This document shows, piece by piece, positions 39,618-48,082 of a DNA stretch of 64,000 bases (position 1 is its first letter; each line of letters opens with the position of its first letter). Below the pieces are notes generated by a model that worked only from the letters and a program-made list of their open reading frames with translations, searched no databases and was not told the DNA's origin. The stretch is from assembly GCF_000516555.1 (NCBI RefSeq), contig NZ_AZSJ01000003.1, positions 687,186 through 751,185 of the forward strand. Reading direction: 5' to 3'. The DNA comes from Afipia sp. P52-10. Lineage in GTDB: Bacteria; Pseudomonadota; Alphaproteobacteria; Rhizobiales; Xanthobacteraceae. Made by a program: the position numbers and the translations under genes.

Positions 39618-40643
39618 TCAGAGCGTCAGCAGGCCGGCAGCGCCGTGTTCGGTCGCGAACGCAAGCGTCGCACCCTTGGCATCCCACGCCAGCGCCGATA
39701 CCGCGGCGCCATCCTTGGCGCGCGCGAGAATCTCCGCACCATCGTTGAGGCGCACCAGCATCACCGTGCCGTCGCTATAGCCCGCCGCCATGATGTCGCT
39801 CTTCGGATGACAGGCGACCATGGTGACCTTGCCGGGCAGCGGCGCCAGCATGCCGGGCTCCTTGCCCATTGGCCCGTCCTTGGCGACGAAAGGCCAGATG
39901 ATGACGCAGTCCGCTCCCGAGGTTGCAAGCCCCTTGCCGCCGACGCTCCACGACATCGAACGCACGCGGCTCGGATAGCCGGTCATGCGCATATGCTTGG
40001 CATCGGCCAGGCGCCATCCGTGCAGCGCCGACTCGTGCATGGTGGTGACGAGGAAGCGGCCATCCGGACTGAAGGTAACGCCGAGATGTGAGCCCTTCCA
40101 CTCCAGGAATTCCGGCGCCGCCTGCGCCATGTTCGGGAACCACAGGGTGACGCCGTTGTAGTGCGCGATCGCCAGGCGAAAGCCCTTCGGCGCGAACGCC
40201 AACCCGCCGACGGTCGAGCTCACATCATGCGAGCGTAATTCACCCTTCGGCGGCTGCACGAACGCGGTCTTGCCCGCGGACCAGGCGACCGTGCCATCCG
40301 TATGCAGCGCAACGTTATCGATCCAGCGCCGCTTCGCATCGGTGGCGAGCACCTTGACCTCGCCCTTGGCATCAACCGACACCAGCTTGCCGTCGTCGCA
40401 GCCGAGCACGGTACGCTTGCCATCCGACGCCGAGCAGAGGATGCCGCCAGCACCCACAGCGACGCGAGAGACCGCGTCATCGGCTCCGACCAGCGCGACC
40501 TGCTCCTCCGCGCCGACGAACACCGCATGCTGGCCGAGAAAGTAGGCGGCCGACACCGGACCGCCGAGATCGATCTTGCGGGCGCGATCGGTGATCGAGG
40601 TGACGGAGGCCTGCGGGCCCGAGGAATCGAAACCGGCGCTCAC
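39618..40643 (-). CDS. WD40-repeat beta-propeller protein coupled to the COG0523 GTPase
   Basis: A 341-aa soluble protein with repeated WD-like blades ending in ...LWF, HGWRL, VIIWPF and VMLVRL, consistent with a 6-7 bladed propeller. No signal peptide, so cytoplasmic. The GTG start (40643) overlaps the TGA of the GTPase gene in a GTGA junction, so translation is coupled and the two products probably act together. WD40 proteins are unusual partners for CobW-type GTPases; a scaffold, metal-client or receptor role is possible. Upstream of this frame an in-frame extension is inside the GTPase gene and is rejected. Confidence 0.82.
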   Translation of the reverse strand: MSAGFDSSGPQASVTSITDRARKIDLGGPVSAAYFLGQHAVFVGAEEQVALVGADDAVSRVAVGAGGILCSASDGKRTVLGCDDGKLVSVDAKGEVKVLATDAKRRWIDNVALHTDGTVAWSAGKTAFVQPPKGELRSHDVSSTVGGLAFAPKGFRLAIAHYNGVTLWFPNMAQAAPEFLEWKGSHLGVTFSPDGRFLVTTMHESALHGWRLADAKHMRMTGYPSRVRSMSWSVGGKGLATSGADCVIIWPFVAKDGPMGKEPGMLAPLPGKVTMVACHPKSDIMAAGYSDGTVMLVRLNDGAEILARAKDGAAVSALAWDAKGATLAFATEHGAAGLLTL

Positions 40644-41704
40644 GATGCGATGCAGCTCTCGAAGCCGTCGCGGATCGCCTGTTCCGGCAACTCGCGACCG
40701 ATGAAGACGACGCGGCTCTCGCGCGGCTCGCCGTCCTTCCATTTCCGCTGATGATCGCCTTCCAGCATCATGTGCACGCCCTGGAAGACGTAGCGGTCGT
40801 CATCGTCCTTGAAGGCGAGGATGCCCTTGGAGCGGAGAATCTTCTGGCCGTCGCGCTGCACCAGCGTCTGCAGCCAGGGCATGAACTTGTCCGGATCGAG
40901 CGGCTTGGCAGTGCGGATCGAAATCGATTGCATATCCTCGTCGTGATAATGCTTCAGCCCGCCATGCGCATGATCGTGATGGTGGTGATGATCGTGGCCA
41001 TGATCATGATGGTGATGATCGTGATCGTGGTCGTCGCCAGCTTCGAGGAACTCGGGCTCGATTTCCAGAATCCGGTCGAGATCGAACGCGCCGCGCTCCA
41101 GCACGTCCTCCAGCTTGACCTGGCAGCGTTCGGTGCGATGCAGCTTGGCGTAGGGATTGATGGCGCGGATCCGCGCCTCGACCTCGGCGAGTTCCGGCTT
41201 CGAGACGAGGTCGGTCTTGTTCAGCACGATCACGTCGGCGAACGCGATCTGGTTCTTCGCCTCCGGCGCATCCTTCAGCCGCTCGCTCAGCCACTTCGCG
41301 TCGGCCACCGTCACCACCGCGTCGAGCCGGGCATTGCTCTGCACATCCTCGTCGACGAAGAAGGTCTGCGCCACCGGCGCCGGATCGGCAAGCCCGGTGG
41401 TCTCGACGATGATCGCGTCGAACTTGCCCTTGCGCTTCATCAGCCCGTCGAGGATGCGCACCAGATCGCCGCGCACGGTGCAGCAGATGCAGCCGTTGTT
41501 CATCTCGAACACTTCCTCGTCGGCACCGATCACGAGGTCGTTGTCGATGCCGATCTCGCCGAACTCGTTGACGATCACCGCGTACTTCTTGCCGTGCTGT
41601 TCCGACAGGATGCGGTTCAACAGCGTGGTCTTGCCGGCGCCGAGATAGCCGGTGAGCACGGTGACGGGGATTTTCTCGGAGGTCGCGGATTTCGCATCGG
41701 ACAT
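40640..41704 (-). CDS. COG0523 (CobW/ZNG1-type) metal-chaperone GTPase
   Basis: A 354-aa GTPase with Walker A GYLGAGKTT (19-27), the metal site GCICC (71-75), NKTD (162-165) and a C-terminal CobW_C domain. Residues 226-254 are a His/Asp-rich tract that should bind several zinc ions. It lies 120 bp downstream of a zinc ABC binding-protein gene on the same strand, so zinc delivery under limitation is the likely role rather than cobalamin synthesis. A WD40 protein follows with a 4-nt overlap. Confidence 0.93.
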   Translation of the reverse strand: MSDAKSATSEKIPVTVLTGYLGAGKTTLLNRILSEQHGKKYAVIVNEFGEIGIDNDLVIGADEEVFEMNNGCICCTVRGDLVRILDGLMKRKGKFDAIIVETTGLADPAPVAQTFFVDEDVQSNARLDAVVTVADAKWLSERLKDAPEAKNQIAFADVIVLNKTDLVSKPELAEVEARIRAINPYAKLHRTERCQVKLEDVLERGAFDLDRILEIEPEFLEAGDDHDHDHHHHDHGHDHHHHHDHAHGGLKHYHDEDMQSISIRTAKPLDPDKFMPWLQTLVQRDGQKILRSKGILAFKDDDDRYVFQGVHMMLEGDHQRKWKDGEPRESRVVFIGRELPEQAIRDGFESCIAS

Positions 41705-41824
41705 GGCAAGACGCTCGAACTGCTTGGATGGCTCCCCGGACAGCGGAGAACGGACGGCTGTCTAGCGCACTCCGGCGTTCGAGGCGACCCCTGCCCTGCT
41801 CATGGCGATGGGAAAAGGATGGCG

Positions 41825-42757
41825 TCAGCCCGCCAGCGCGTTAGCCAGGGTCCTTATATTGTGTCTGATCATGTCAATGTAAGTGGCCGCATCGCCCTTT
41901 TCATTGGTCAGGCTGTCGGAGAACAGCGTGCCGCCGAGCTTGGCGCCGGATTCCTGCGCGATCCGCCGCATCAGCCGAGGATCGCTCACATTTTCCAGAA
42001 ACACGGCCGGAATCTTCTGCGCCTTGATCTGGGTGACGATGCGGGCGACATCCTTCGCGGTGGCCTCCGATTCCGTGGACACGCCCTGCGGAGCGATGAA
42101 GGCGATGCCGTAGGTGTCGGCCAGATAGCCGAACGCGTCGTGGGTGGCGATCAGCTTGCGCCGGTCGGCCGGGATGGTCTCGACGGCCTGCCGCACCTCG
42201 CGTTCCAGGTCGTCGAGCGCCTTGAGGTAGCGTTCGGCGTTGGCGCGATAGGTCTCCGCCCCCGCCGCGTCGGCACCGATCAACGCATCGCGGATGTTGG
42301 CGACGTAGATCTTGGCATTGGGCACCGACTGCCACGCATGCGGATCGGTCTCGTCGTCGTGGTGATGCCCGTGCGCATGGGTATGGTCGTCGGCCTTGGC
42401 CTTGCGCGGCGTGATGCCCTTGGTCGCAACGACGACCGCAGCCTTGTTGCCAGCCGCCTTGACCAGCCGCGCGAGCCAGCCCTCGAAGCCGAGCCCGTTG
42501 ACGATGACGAGCTTGGACGCAGCCACATTGCGCGCATCCGCCGGCGTCGGCGTGTAGACATGGGCATCGCCACCGGGCCCCACCAGCATCGACACCTCGA
42601 CGCGATCGCCGCCGACGTTCCTGGCGAAGTCCGCCAGGATCGAGAAGCTGGCGATCACCTTCAGCTTGTCCTGCGTCTCCTGCGCGGGCGCGGCTTTCAC
42701 ACCCAGCGCAGCCATCACGGCGAGACAGCAGGCTTGCAGCAACGCACGACGGATCAT
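41825..42757 (-). CDS. znuA: Zinc ABC transporter, periplasmic substrate-binding protein
   Basis: A 310-aa exported cluster-9 solute-binding protein. The signal peptide is at 1-25. Metal ligands are expected at His66 (DAHVYTP), His140 (TDPHAW) and a later His in ATHDAFGY, with a further acidic ligand near the C-terminus. The charged His-rich loop 122-134 (DDHTHAHGHHHDD) is typical of zinc-specific ZnuA rather than manganese-binding forms. It follows the permease gene by 7 bp. Assignment to zinc over manganese rests on this loop and the palindrome at 44637. Confidence 0.9.
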   Translation of the reverse strand: MIRRALLQACCLAVMAALGVKAAPAQETQDKLKVIASFSILADFARNVGGDRVEVSMLVGPGGDAHVYTPTPADARNVAASKLVIVNGLGFEGWLARLVKAAGNKAAVVVATKGITPRKAKADDHTHAHGHHHDDETDPHAWQSVPNAKIYVANIRDALIGADAAGAETYRANAERYLKALDDLEREVRQAVETIPADRRKLIATHDAFGYLADTYGIAFIAPQGVSTESEATAKDVARIVTQIKAQKIPAVFLENVSDPRLMRRIAQESGAKLGGTLFSDSLTNEKGDAATYIDMIRHNIRTLANALAG

Positions 42758-42764
42758 GACAGCC

Positions 42765-43634
42765 TCATGCTTCGAGATGGCGCCCCGGAAACAGCTGCCG
42801 CAACAGGCCGCTGACCGGGCCGAACAGCAGCGACACAAGATAGACCAGCGCCGTGACGAGAATAATCGCCGGTCCCGGCGGCACCTTGGTAAAGAACGAC
42901 AGCACCAGCCCGGCATAACCGGAGACGATCGCGGACGCGACCGCGATCACGATCATCATCGACAGATCGCGCGCCCAGAAGCGGGCGATGCCCGCGGGCA
43001 GCACCATCAGCCCGACCGCGAGCAGCGTGCCGAGCGCGTGGAAGCCGTTGACGAGGTTGATCACCACCAGCGCGAGAAAGGCGAGATGCGCCGGCGCCCC
43101 GGCGCGGCTGACCGAGCGCAGGAACAGGGGATCGACGCACTCCATCACCAGCGGCCGCCAGATCAGCGCCAGAACGACCAGCGTCACCGTGGCATTGATG
43201 GCGATGGCGAGCAGCGTCTGGTCGTCCAGCGCCAGCACGTTGCCGAACAGAACGTGCAGCAGATCGATGTTGGTGCCGCGAATCGAGACGATGGCAACGC
43301 CGAGCGCGAGCGAGAACAGATAGAACGCCGCGAGCGACGCGTCTTCCTTCAATTCGGTGACGCGGGCGACGAGGCCCGCCAGCAACGCCACCGTGAAGCC
43401 CGCGATCAGCCCGCCGACAGTCATCGCGATCAGGTTGAGCCCCGACAGCAGGAAGCCGATCGCAGCCCCCGGCAGGATCGCATGGGCCATCGCATCGCCG
43501 ACCAGGCTCATCCGCCGAAGCATCAGGAATACGCCGATCGGCGCGCCGCCCAGCGCCAGCGTCAGCATGCCGGCCAGCGCCCGGCGCATGAACTCGAACT
43601 CGACGAAGGGACCGATCAGGACGTCGTACAGCAT
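42765..43634 (-). CDS. znuB: Zinc ABC transporter permease
   Basis: A 289-aa inner-membrane protein of the ABC-3 family with 7-8 helices. The MSLVGDAMAHAILPGAAIGF segment and ARVTELKEDASLAAFYLF contain the cytoplasmic loop and the core helix typical of metal permeases. It lies 6 bp after the ATPase gene and 7 bp before the binding-protein gene. It should dimerise and couple to the ATPase encoded upstream. Confidence 0.92.
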   Translation of the reverse strand: MLYDVLIGPFVEFEFMRRALAGMLTLALGGAPIGVFLMLRRMSLVGDAMAHAILPGAAIGFLLSGLNLIAMTVGGLIAGFTVALLAGLVARVTELKEDASLAAFYLFSLALGVAIVSIRGTNIDLLHVLFGNVLALDDQTLLAIAINATVTLVVLALIWRPLVMECVDPLFLRSVSRAGAPAHLAFLALVVINLVNGFHALGTLLAVGLMVLPAGIARFWARDLSMMIVIAVASAIVSGYAGLVLSFFTKVPPGPAIILVTALVYLVSLLFGPVSGLLRQLFPGRHLEA

Positions 43635-43640
43635 GGACGA

Positions 43641-44399
43641 TCAGGCTGCCCGGGCCGGTGACGGCGCATCGGCCGCGCACGCCGCCGCATGCTCGTCGAA
43701 TGCTTCGCACATGCGCCGCGCGATCGCGAGATTGTCTGCGGTCAGCACCTCGGCGGTGTTGCCCCAGGCCACCGGCTCGCGCGCCAACAGCAGCGTCTCC
43801 GGAAAACTCGCCCGCACCAGGTCGATGTCGTGCAGCGCCGCCAGCACCGTGCGGCCCTCGCCATGCCAGCGCTGCACCAGCGCCAGCAGGTCGGCGGAGG
43901 TCTTCGCATCGATGGCGTTGAACGGCTCGTCGAGGACGATCAGCCGCGCATCCTGCAAGAGCAGCCGCGCGAACAGCATGCGCTGCATCTGCCCGCCCGA
44001 CAGCGTGCCGATGGCGCGCGCCTCGAATCCCGTCAATCCCACCATCTGCAGCGCATGCTCGATCCGGTCGTGCTCGCGCCGCCCGATGCTGCCGAACAGG
44101 CCGGTCTGGCGCCATAGGCCCATGCTGACGAAATCGAACACCGCAATCGGAAACGTGCGGTCGATGTCGGCGATCTGCGGCAGGTAGGCGACCTCGCGCG
44201 GGCGTAAGCCGCCGAGCGCGATGCTGCCCGACAGCGGCTTCAGCATGCCGACGACGCCGCGGAACAGGGTGGATTTGCCGGCGCCGTTCGGCCCGACGAC
44301 GGCGACCAGCGCACCGGGCTGCACGTCGCCGCTGAGATGATGCACGGCCGGATGCCGATCGTAGCCGAGGGTGACGTCGCGAAATGCGAGCATGCTCAT
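43641..44399 (-). CDS. znuC: Zinc ABC transporter ATPase
   Basis: A 252-aa ATPase. Walker A GPNGAGKST (36-44), Q-loop LPQIADID, signature LSGGQMQRMLFARLLL, Walker B LIVLDEP and switch His in LHDID are all present. The C-terminus has several cysteines and histidines (ARRMCEAFDEHAAACAA) that could add a regulatory metal site. ATG 44399 (MSML) was chosen because GAGGCGG is just upstream; longer frames begin without a site. It starts 8 bp after the His-rich peptide gene. Confidence 0.93.
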   Translation of the reverse strand: MSMLAFRDVTLGYDRHPAVHHLSGDVQPGALVAVVGPNGAGKSTLFRGVVGMLKPLSGSIALGGLRPREVAYLPQIADIDRTFPIAVFDFVSMGLWRQTGLFGSIGRREHDRIEHALQMVGLTGFEARAIGTLSGGQMQRMLFARLLLQDARLIVLDEPFNAIDAKTSADLLALVQRWHGEGRTVLAALHDIDLVRASFPETLLLAREPVAWGNTAEVLTADNLAIARRMCEAFDEHAAACAADAPSPARAA

Positions 44400-44407
44400 G
44401 GGCCGCC

Positions 44408-44629
44408 TCATGTCATCGACAGGACGACGGCGCCCCACAGGGCGGCGCTGGCAAGGGCTGCCACCAGCAGCCGAACCCCGACCGACAGCCGCATGAACGA
44501 CAGCGACAGCGCCGCCGGCGGATGCGGCGCGGTGTCCGCATGGGCGTGATGCGCGTGGCCGTGATGGTGGCCTTGCGCATGGTCATGACCATAGTGATCG
44601 TGCGCGTGGGAATGGTCGTGCGAGGACAT
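44408..44629 (-). CDS. His-rich single-pass membrane peptide, first gene of the zinc operon
   Basis: A 73-aa protein with 15 histidines among the first 36 residues (SSHDHSHAHDHYGHDH and a second cluster HHHGHAHHAH), then one membrane helix (about 50-72). It probably sits in the inner membrane and collects zinc for the transporter beside it; orientation is unclear. It is the promoter-proximal gene, 7 bp downstream of a perfect palindrome, and has no ribosome site, so its transcript may be nearly leaderless. No named family recognised. Confidence 0.8.
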   Translation of the reverse strand: MSSHDHSHAHDHYGHDHAQGHHHGHAHHAHADTAPHPPAALSLSFMRLSVGVRLLVAALASAALWGAVVLSMT

Positions 44630-44636
44630 GGACTTA

Positions 44637-44653
44637 ATGTTATAATATAACAT
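44637..44653. promoter_or_regulatory. Perfect Zur-like palindrome upstream of the zinc operon
   Basis: ATGTTATA-A-TATAACAT, an uninterrupted 17-bp palindrome with a single central base, 7 bp before ATG 44629. It matches the ATGTTATA-N-TATAACAT core of Zur boxes as I recall them for gammaproteobacteria. On the coding strand TATATT or TATAAC within it can serve as a -10 box, so Zur binding would block RNA polymerase directly. Confidence 0.85.
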
Positions 44654-44730
44654 CTACACTGTCCAGAACTTCAAACCTTTGGCGATCAAGGGCTTTGTCG
44701 GTTAACCGGCGTTTACCAAGCGTCGGACGG

Positions 44731-45105
44731 TCAGGCGAACTGGCGCATCAGCATCAGGCCCGCGAACAGGCCGAGCACGGACACCGCCACCGACACCGCG
44801 ACATAGCCGAGCGCCAGGCCGAGCTCGCCGCGCTCATACAGCAACATGGTGTCCAGCGAGAAGGCGGAGAAGGTGGTGTAGCCGCCGAGGATGCCGGTCA
44901 TCAGGAACAGCCGCCAGCTCTGCGCCGCATCGCCCTTGAAGGCGAAGTAGCCGGCGAACAGCCCCATCACGATCGAGCCGGTGATGTTCACGGTCAGCGT
45001 GCCGAACGGAAAGCCGATGCCGAACGCGCGCGCACACAGCACGTTCACCATGTGGCGCAGCATCGAACCGATGCCGCCGCCCAGAAACACCAGAAGATAG
45101 TTCAT
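44731..45105 (-). CDS. crcB: Fluoride channel Fluc/CrcB
   Basis: A 124-aa inner-membrane channel forming antiparallel dimers that let fluoride leave the cell. The conserved GGGIGSMLRH (9-18), Asn40 in TLTVNITGS and GGYTTFSAFSLD (74-85), with the pore Phe and Thr residues, are all present. Four hydrophobic helices. No fluoride riboswitch was found in the 224 bp upstream, so control differs from the common arrangement. It is a single gene, next to sodB. Confidence 0.95.
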   Translation of the reverse strand: MNYLLVFLGGGIGSMLRHMVNVLCARAFGIGFPFGTLTVNITGSIVMGLFAGYFAFKGDAAQSWRLFLMTGILGGYTTFSAFSLDTMLLYERGELGLALGYVAVSVAVSVLGLFAGLMLMRQFA

Positions 45106-45271
45106 GACGTCCCGAGACCGTGAGGAATCCCAACCGAGGCCCTGATGATGGTGAAAAACGACCGCAACTCAAGCGTCATGCAATCAAGCGTCATGCCATG
45201 GTGGCGACCACGCGTGTCGCGGCTATGTGCATAACGATGTGCATGACGGGCACGACGATCCTGCGCATCAC

Positions 45272-45303
45272 GAAAACGGGGGCCGCATCGCTGCGGCCCC
45301 CGT
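45272..45303 (-). terminator. Terminator of the superoxide dismutase gene
   Basis: A 12-bp perfect stem (45276-45287 with 45292-45303), loop tcgc, followed on the minus strand by TTTTCG. It lies 26 bp after the stop at 45330. Confidence 0.88.
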
Positions 45304-45329
45304 TCGTTTCAGATGCGTGTGCGCGGCAA

Positions 45330-45929
45330 TCACGCCGCCTTCGAGAACAGGCCCTCGACGTATTCCCAGTTCACCAGGTTCTCGACGAACGCCTTCAGAT
45401 AATCCGGGCGACGGTTGCGATAGTCGATGTAGTAGGAGTGCTCCCACACGTCGCAGCCAAGGATCGGCGTCGCGCCATGCACCAGCGGGCTCTCGCCGTT
45501 CGCGGTCTTGGAGATTTCGAGCTTGCCGTTCTTCACGGCGAGCCAGCACCAGCCCGAGCCGAACTGACCGACGCCTGCGGCGATGAAGTCTTCCTTGAAC
45601 TTGGCAAAGCCGCCGAGATCCTCGTCGATCTTCTTGGCGAGCTTGCCCGGCAGCTTGTCGCCGCCGCCATTCGGCTTCATCCAGTTCCAGAAATGCAGGT
45701 GGTTGTAGTGCTGGCCAGCATTGTTGAAGAGCGCGGCGTTCTTGCCGAACGAGCCCTTGACGATTTCCTCCAGCGACTTGCCCTCGAATTCCGTGCCTTT
45801 CAGCAGGTTGTTGCCATTGGTGACATAGGCCTGGTGATGCTTGTCGTGGTGATATTCCAGCGTTTCCTTCGACATATAGGGCTGGAGCGCTTCATAAGCG
45901 TAGGGCAAATTCGGAAGCGTGAAGGTCAT
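45330..45929 (-). CDS. sodB: Superoxide dismutase, iron type
   Basis: A 199-aa cytoplasmic enzyme dismutating superoxide to oxygen and peroxide. Metal ligands by alignment are His27, His77, Asp160 and His164 (DVWEHSYYIDY). Gln73, four residues before His77, and the absence of the C-terminal Gln used by manganese enzymes point to an iron (or cambialistic) type. No signal peptide. The upstream ribosome site is weak. A terminator follows. Confidence 0.95.
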   Translation of the reverse strand: MTFTLPNLPYAYEALQPYMSKETLEYHHDKHHQAYVTNGNNLLKGTEFEGKSLEEIVKGSFGKNAALFNNAGQHYNHLHFWNWMKPNGGGDKLPGKLAKKIDEDLGGFAKFKEDFIAAGVGQFGSGWCWLAVKNGKLEISKTANGESPLVHGATPILGCDVWEHSYYIDYRNRRPDYLKAFVENLVNWEYVEGLFSKAA

Positions 45930-46007
45930 GGATATAGTCCGCTCTGGTGGGAGGTCCTGACTAACGCTGCATCGCGGAACTGGTTTCGCCACACATCGTA
46001 GGTCAGC

Positions 46008-46524
46008 ATGCGGATCGACATTAGCCCCGGAGACCCGACATGGGAAGCGGTGGAACCGCTTCTCGAAACCGCCGCACGTCCGGGAAATCCTTGCCTGGAA
46101 GGATGTCGTTTGGTCGCACGCGAGCCGGCGTGTCCTCATCCGGGACGATGCTCCGCCGCATGACGTGGTGTGTCATGTCGGTCTGTTCGAACGTCAGGCG
46201 CTGTGGAATGACAGGCCGGTGACGCTCGGCGGCATCGGCGGCGTCGCCACCCGGCCGGACCGGCAGAGATCGGGCCTCGCATCGGCGGCCATGAAGCAGG
46301 CGACCGCCTGCTTTGCGCGCGAGGGAAAGGATTTCGCCGTTCTGTTCTGCGAACCGCACAACCATGCCTTCTATCGCAACCTCGGCTGGCATGAATTCGG
46401 CGGCGCGGTGTTCTGCGAGCAGCCGCAGGGACGCATTCGCTTCGCGGTGATGGCGACTTTCGTCTATGGTCTGCAGCTTGCCCCGCGCGACGGCACAATC
46501 GACCTGCGCGGACTGCCATGGTGA
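46008..46524 (+). pseudogene. GNAT acetyltransferase gene with an apparent N-terminal frameshift
   Basis: From ATG 46008 (preceded by AGGTC) the frame reads MRIDISPGDPTWEAVEPLLET and soon stops. A shift of +1 between about 46062 and 46075 restores REILAWKDVVWSHASRRVLI and the rest of a GNAT protein: motif A (GGIGGVATRPDRQRSGLASA) and a Phe-Tyr acetyl-CoA segment (FYRNLGWHEFGG). An intact 119-aa frame from GTG 46165 could give a shortened product but lacks the first 50 or so residues. The gap is consistent with loss of about 8 bp, though a sequencing error cannot be excluded. Confidence 0.6.
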
Positions 46525-46651
46525 CATGCGCGTTTCGCGCGCGAGCGGCGGCGGCAAAATGCTATATTTGACGTCTTGCGCCGACTGCCCTGTTTGACGG
46601 CCAGAACCAGAGCGCTGCACACCAAAACGCAGCGCATTCCCGGGGGAAACC

Positions 46652-48082
46652 ATGGCCGATCTCGGACAGACGGAGGTTGCTGCGACTCAGCCTGAGCCGC
46701 CCGCGGCACCTGCCACCGGCCGGCCGCAGAACTACATCCTCGAAGGGCCGATCACGTCGACGCTGCTCCGTCTCGCGACACCGAACATCCTGGCGATGGG
46801 GGCCGGCATCAGCGTGCTGATCGCCGAAACCACCTATATCGGCCTGCTCGGCATCGCGCCGCTCGCCGCCATCGCGCTGATGTTTCCGCTGATCATCCTG
46901 ATGATGACCATGTCCGGCGGGGCAATGGGCGGCGGCGTCGCCTCGGCGATCGCGCGCGCAATGGGCGCCGGCGACACCCATCGCGCCTCGACGCTGGCGC
47001 TGCACGCGCTGACCATCGGCATCGCCGTCGGCGCCACCTTCAGCGTGCTGCTCTTGGTGTTCGGCGAGCAACTGCTGATCTGGATGGGCGGCCGCAACGA
47101 TGTGCTGCGCGAGGCGAAGGCGTTCTCGCAGATCTACTTTTCCGGTGTGGTGCTGATCTGGGTGATGAATACGCTGGTGGCGATCCTGCGCGGCACCGGC
47201 AACATGGCGCTGCCGTCGATGATCGTGTTCTCGTCGGCCGCCTGCCAGATCATTCTCGGCGGCACGCTAAGCCTCGGCCTGTTCGGCGTGCCGCAATTCG
47301 GCATCCGCGGCATCGCCGTCGGCCAGCTCTCCGGCGTCGCCATCGGTGTCGCGGTGATGGGCTGGTACATTCTCTCCGGCCGCAGCCGCGTCTCGCTGCG
47401 CGTGCCCAATTTTCAGTTTCATCGCGAGATGTTCACCGACATCCTCAAGGTCGGCGCCCTCGCCTGCTTCTATCCGGTGCAGTCGGTGCTGACCGCCGGT
47501 GTGCTGACCTCGATGCTCGCGCATTTCGGCCCCGAAGTGCTGGCGGCCTACGGCATCGGCGCGCGGCTGGAATTCTTCCTCACCTCGATCGCGTTCTCCT
47601 GCGGCGTCGCCTCGGTGCCGATGGTCGGCATGGCGGTGGGCGCCGGACGGATTCGCCGCGCCCGCCGGGTCGCCTGGACCGGCGCCGTGATCTCCGCTGT
47701 CGGCGTCGGCGCGCTGGTCGCCCCGCTGGCGCTGTTCCCGGATCTATGGACCGGCCTGTTCACCGAAAACCCGACCGTGCGCAAGGCGGCCGGCCAATAC
47801 CTGCTGATCGCCGGCCCGATGTTCTCGCTGCTCGGCGTCGGCATCTCGCTCTACTTCTCCTCGCAGGGCGCGGCGAAGGTGCTGGGCTCGGTGCTGGCGC
47901 AGTCGGTGCGGCTCGCGGTGGTGATCCTCGGCGGACTGTGGCTGATGAAGACCGACGCGGGCTACATCTGGTTCTTCGTGCTGGCGGGTGCGGCGATGGC
48001 TTCGTTCGGACTGTTCACCGCCGCAACCGTCCGCCTCACCTCCTGGGGCACCGAATTGCGGCCCACCCCTCAAGCCTCATGA
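46652..48082 (+). CDS. MATE-family efflux transporter, copy 1
   Basis: A 476-aa inner-membrane exporter with two six-helix bundles. The first half has the conserved PNILAMGAG, the second VPMVGMAVGAG, and the long periplasmic-facing segments are consistent with the family. It uses a sodium or proton gradient to expel cationic drugs or metabolites. The N-terminus (1-30) is Pro/Ala-rich and cytoplasmic. Two paralogues follow on the same strand. Its stop lies in a 22-bp palindrome at 48069. Confidence 0.92.
   Translation: MADLGQTEVAATQPEPPAAPATGRPQNYILEGPITSTLLRLATPNILAMGAGISVLIAETTYIGLLGIAPLAAIALMFPLIILMMTMSGGAMGGGVASAIARAMGAGDTHRASTLALHALTIGIAVGATFSVLLLVFGEQLLIWMGGRNDVLREAKAFSQIYFSGVVLIWVMNTLVAILRGTGNMALPSMIVFSSAACQIILGGTLSLGLFGVPQFGIRGIAVGQLSGVAIGVAVMGWYILSGRSRVSLRVPNFQFHREMFTDILKVGALACFYPVQSVLTAGVLTSMLAHFGPEVLAAYGIGARLEFFLTSIAFSCGVASVPMVGMAVGAGRIRRARRVAWTGAVISAVGVGALVAPLALFPDLWTGLFTENPTVRKAAGQYLLIAGPMFSLLGVGISLYFSSQGAAKVLGSVLAQSVRLAVVILGGLWLMKTDAGYIWFFVLAGAAMASFGLFTAATVRLTSWGTELRPTPQAS

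Noticed and set aside
40640-41704. Cobalamin-synthesis role of the CobW-type GTPase
   Set aside because: No cobalamin genes are near, while zinc transporter genes are directly upstream and the protein has a His tract.
40751-42814. 687-aa rightward open frame
   Set aside because: A shadow of the GTPase and znuA genes: GC-rich reverse strands stay open over long stretches and this frame shows no domain.
45106-45329. Possible fluoride riboswitch upstream of crcB
   Set aside because: The gatggtgaaa string that resembles one is on the wrong strand, and the leader lacks the conserved pseudoknot segments.
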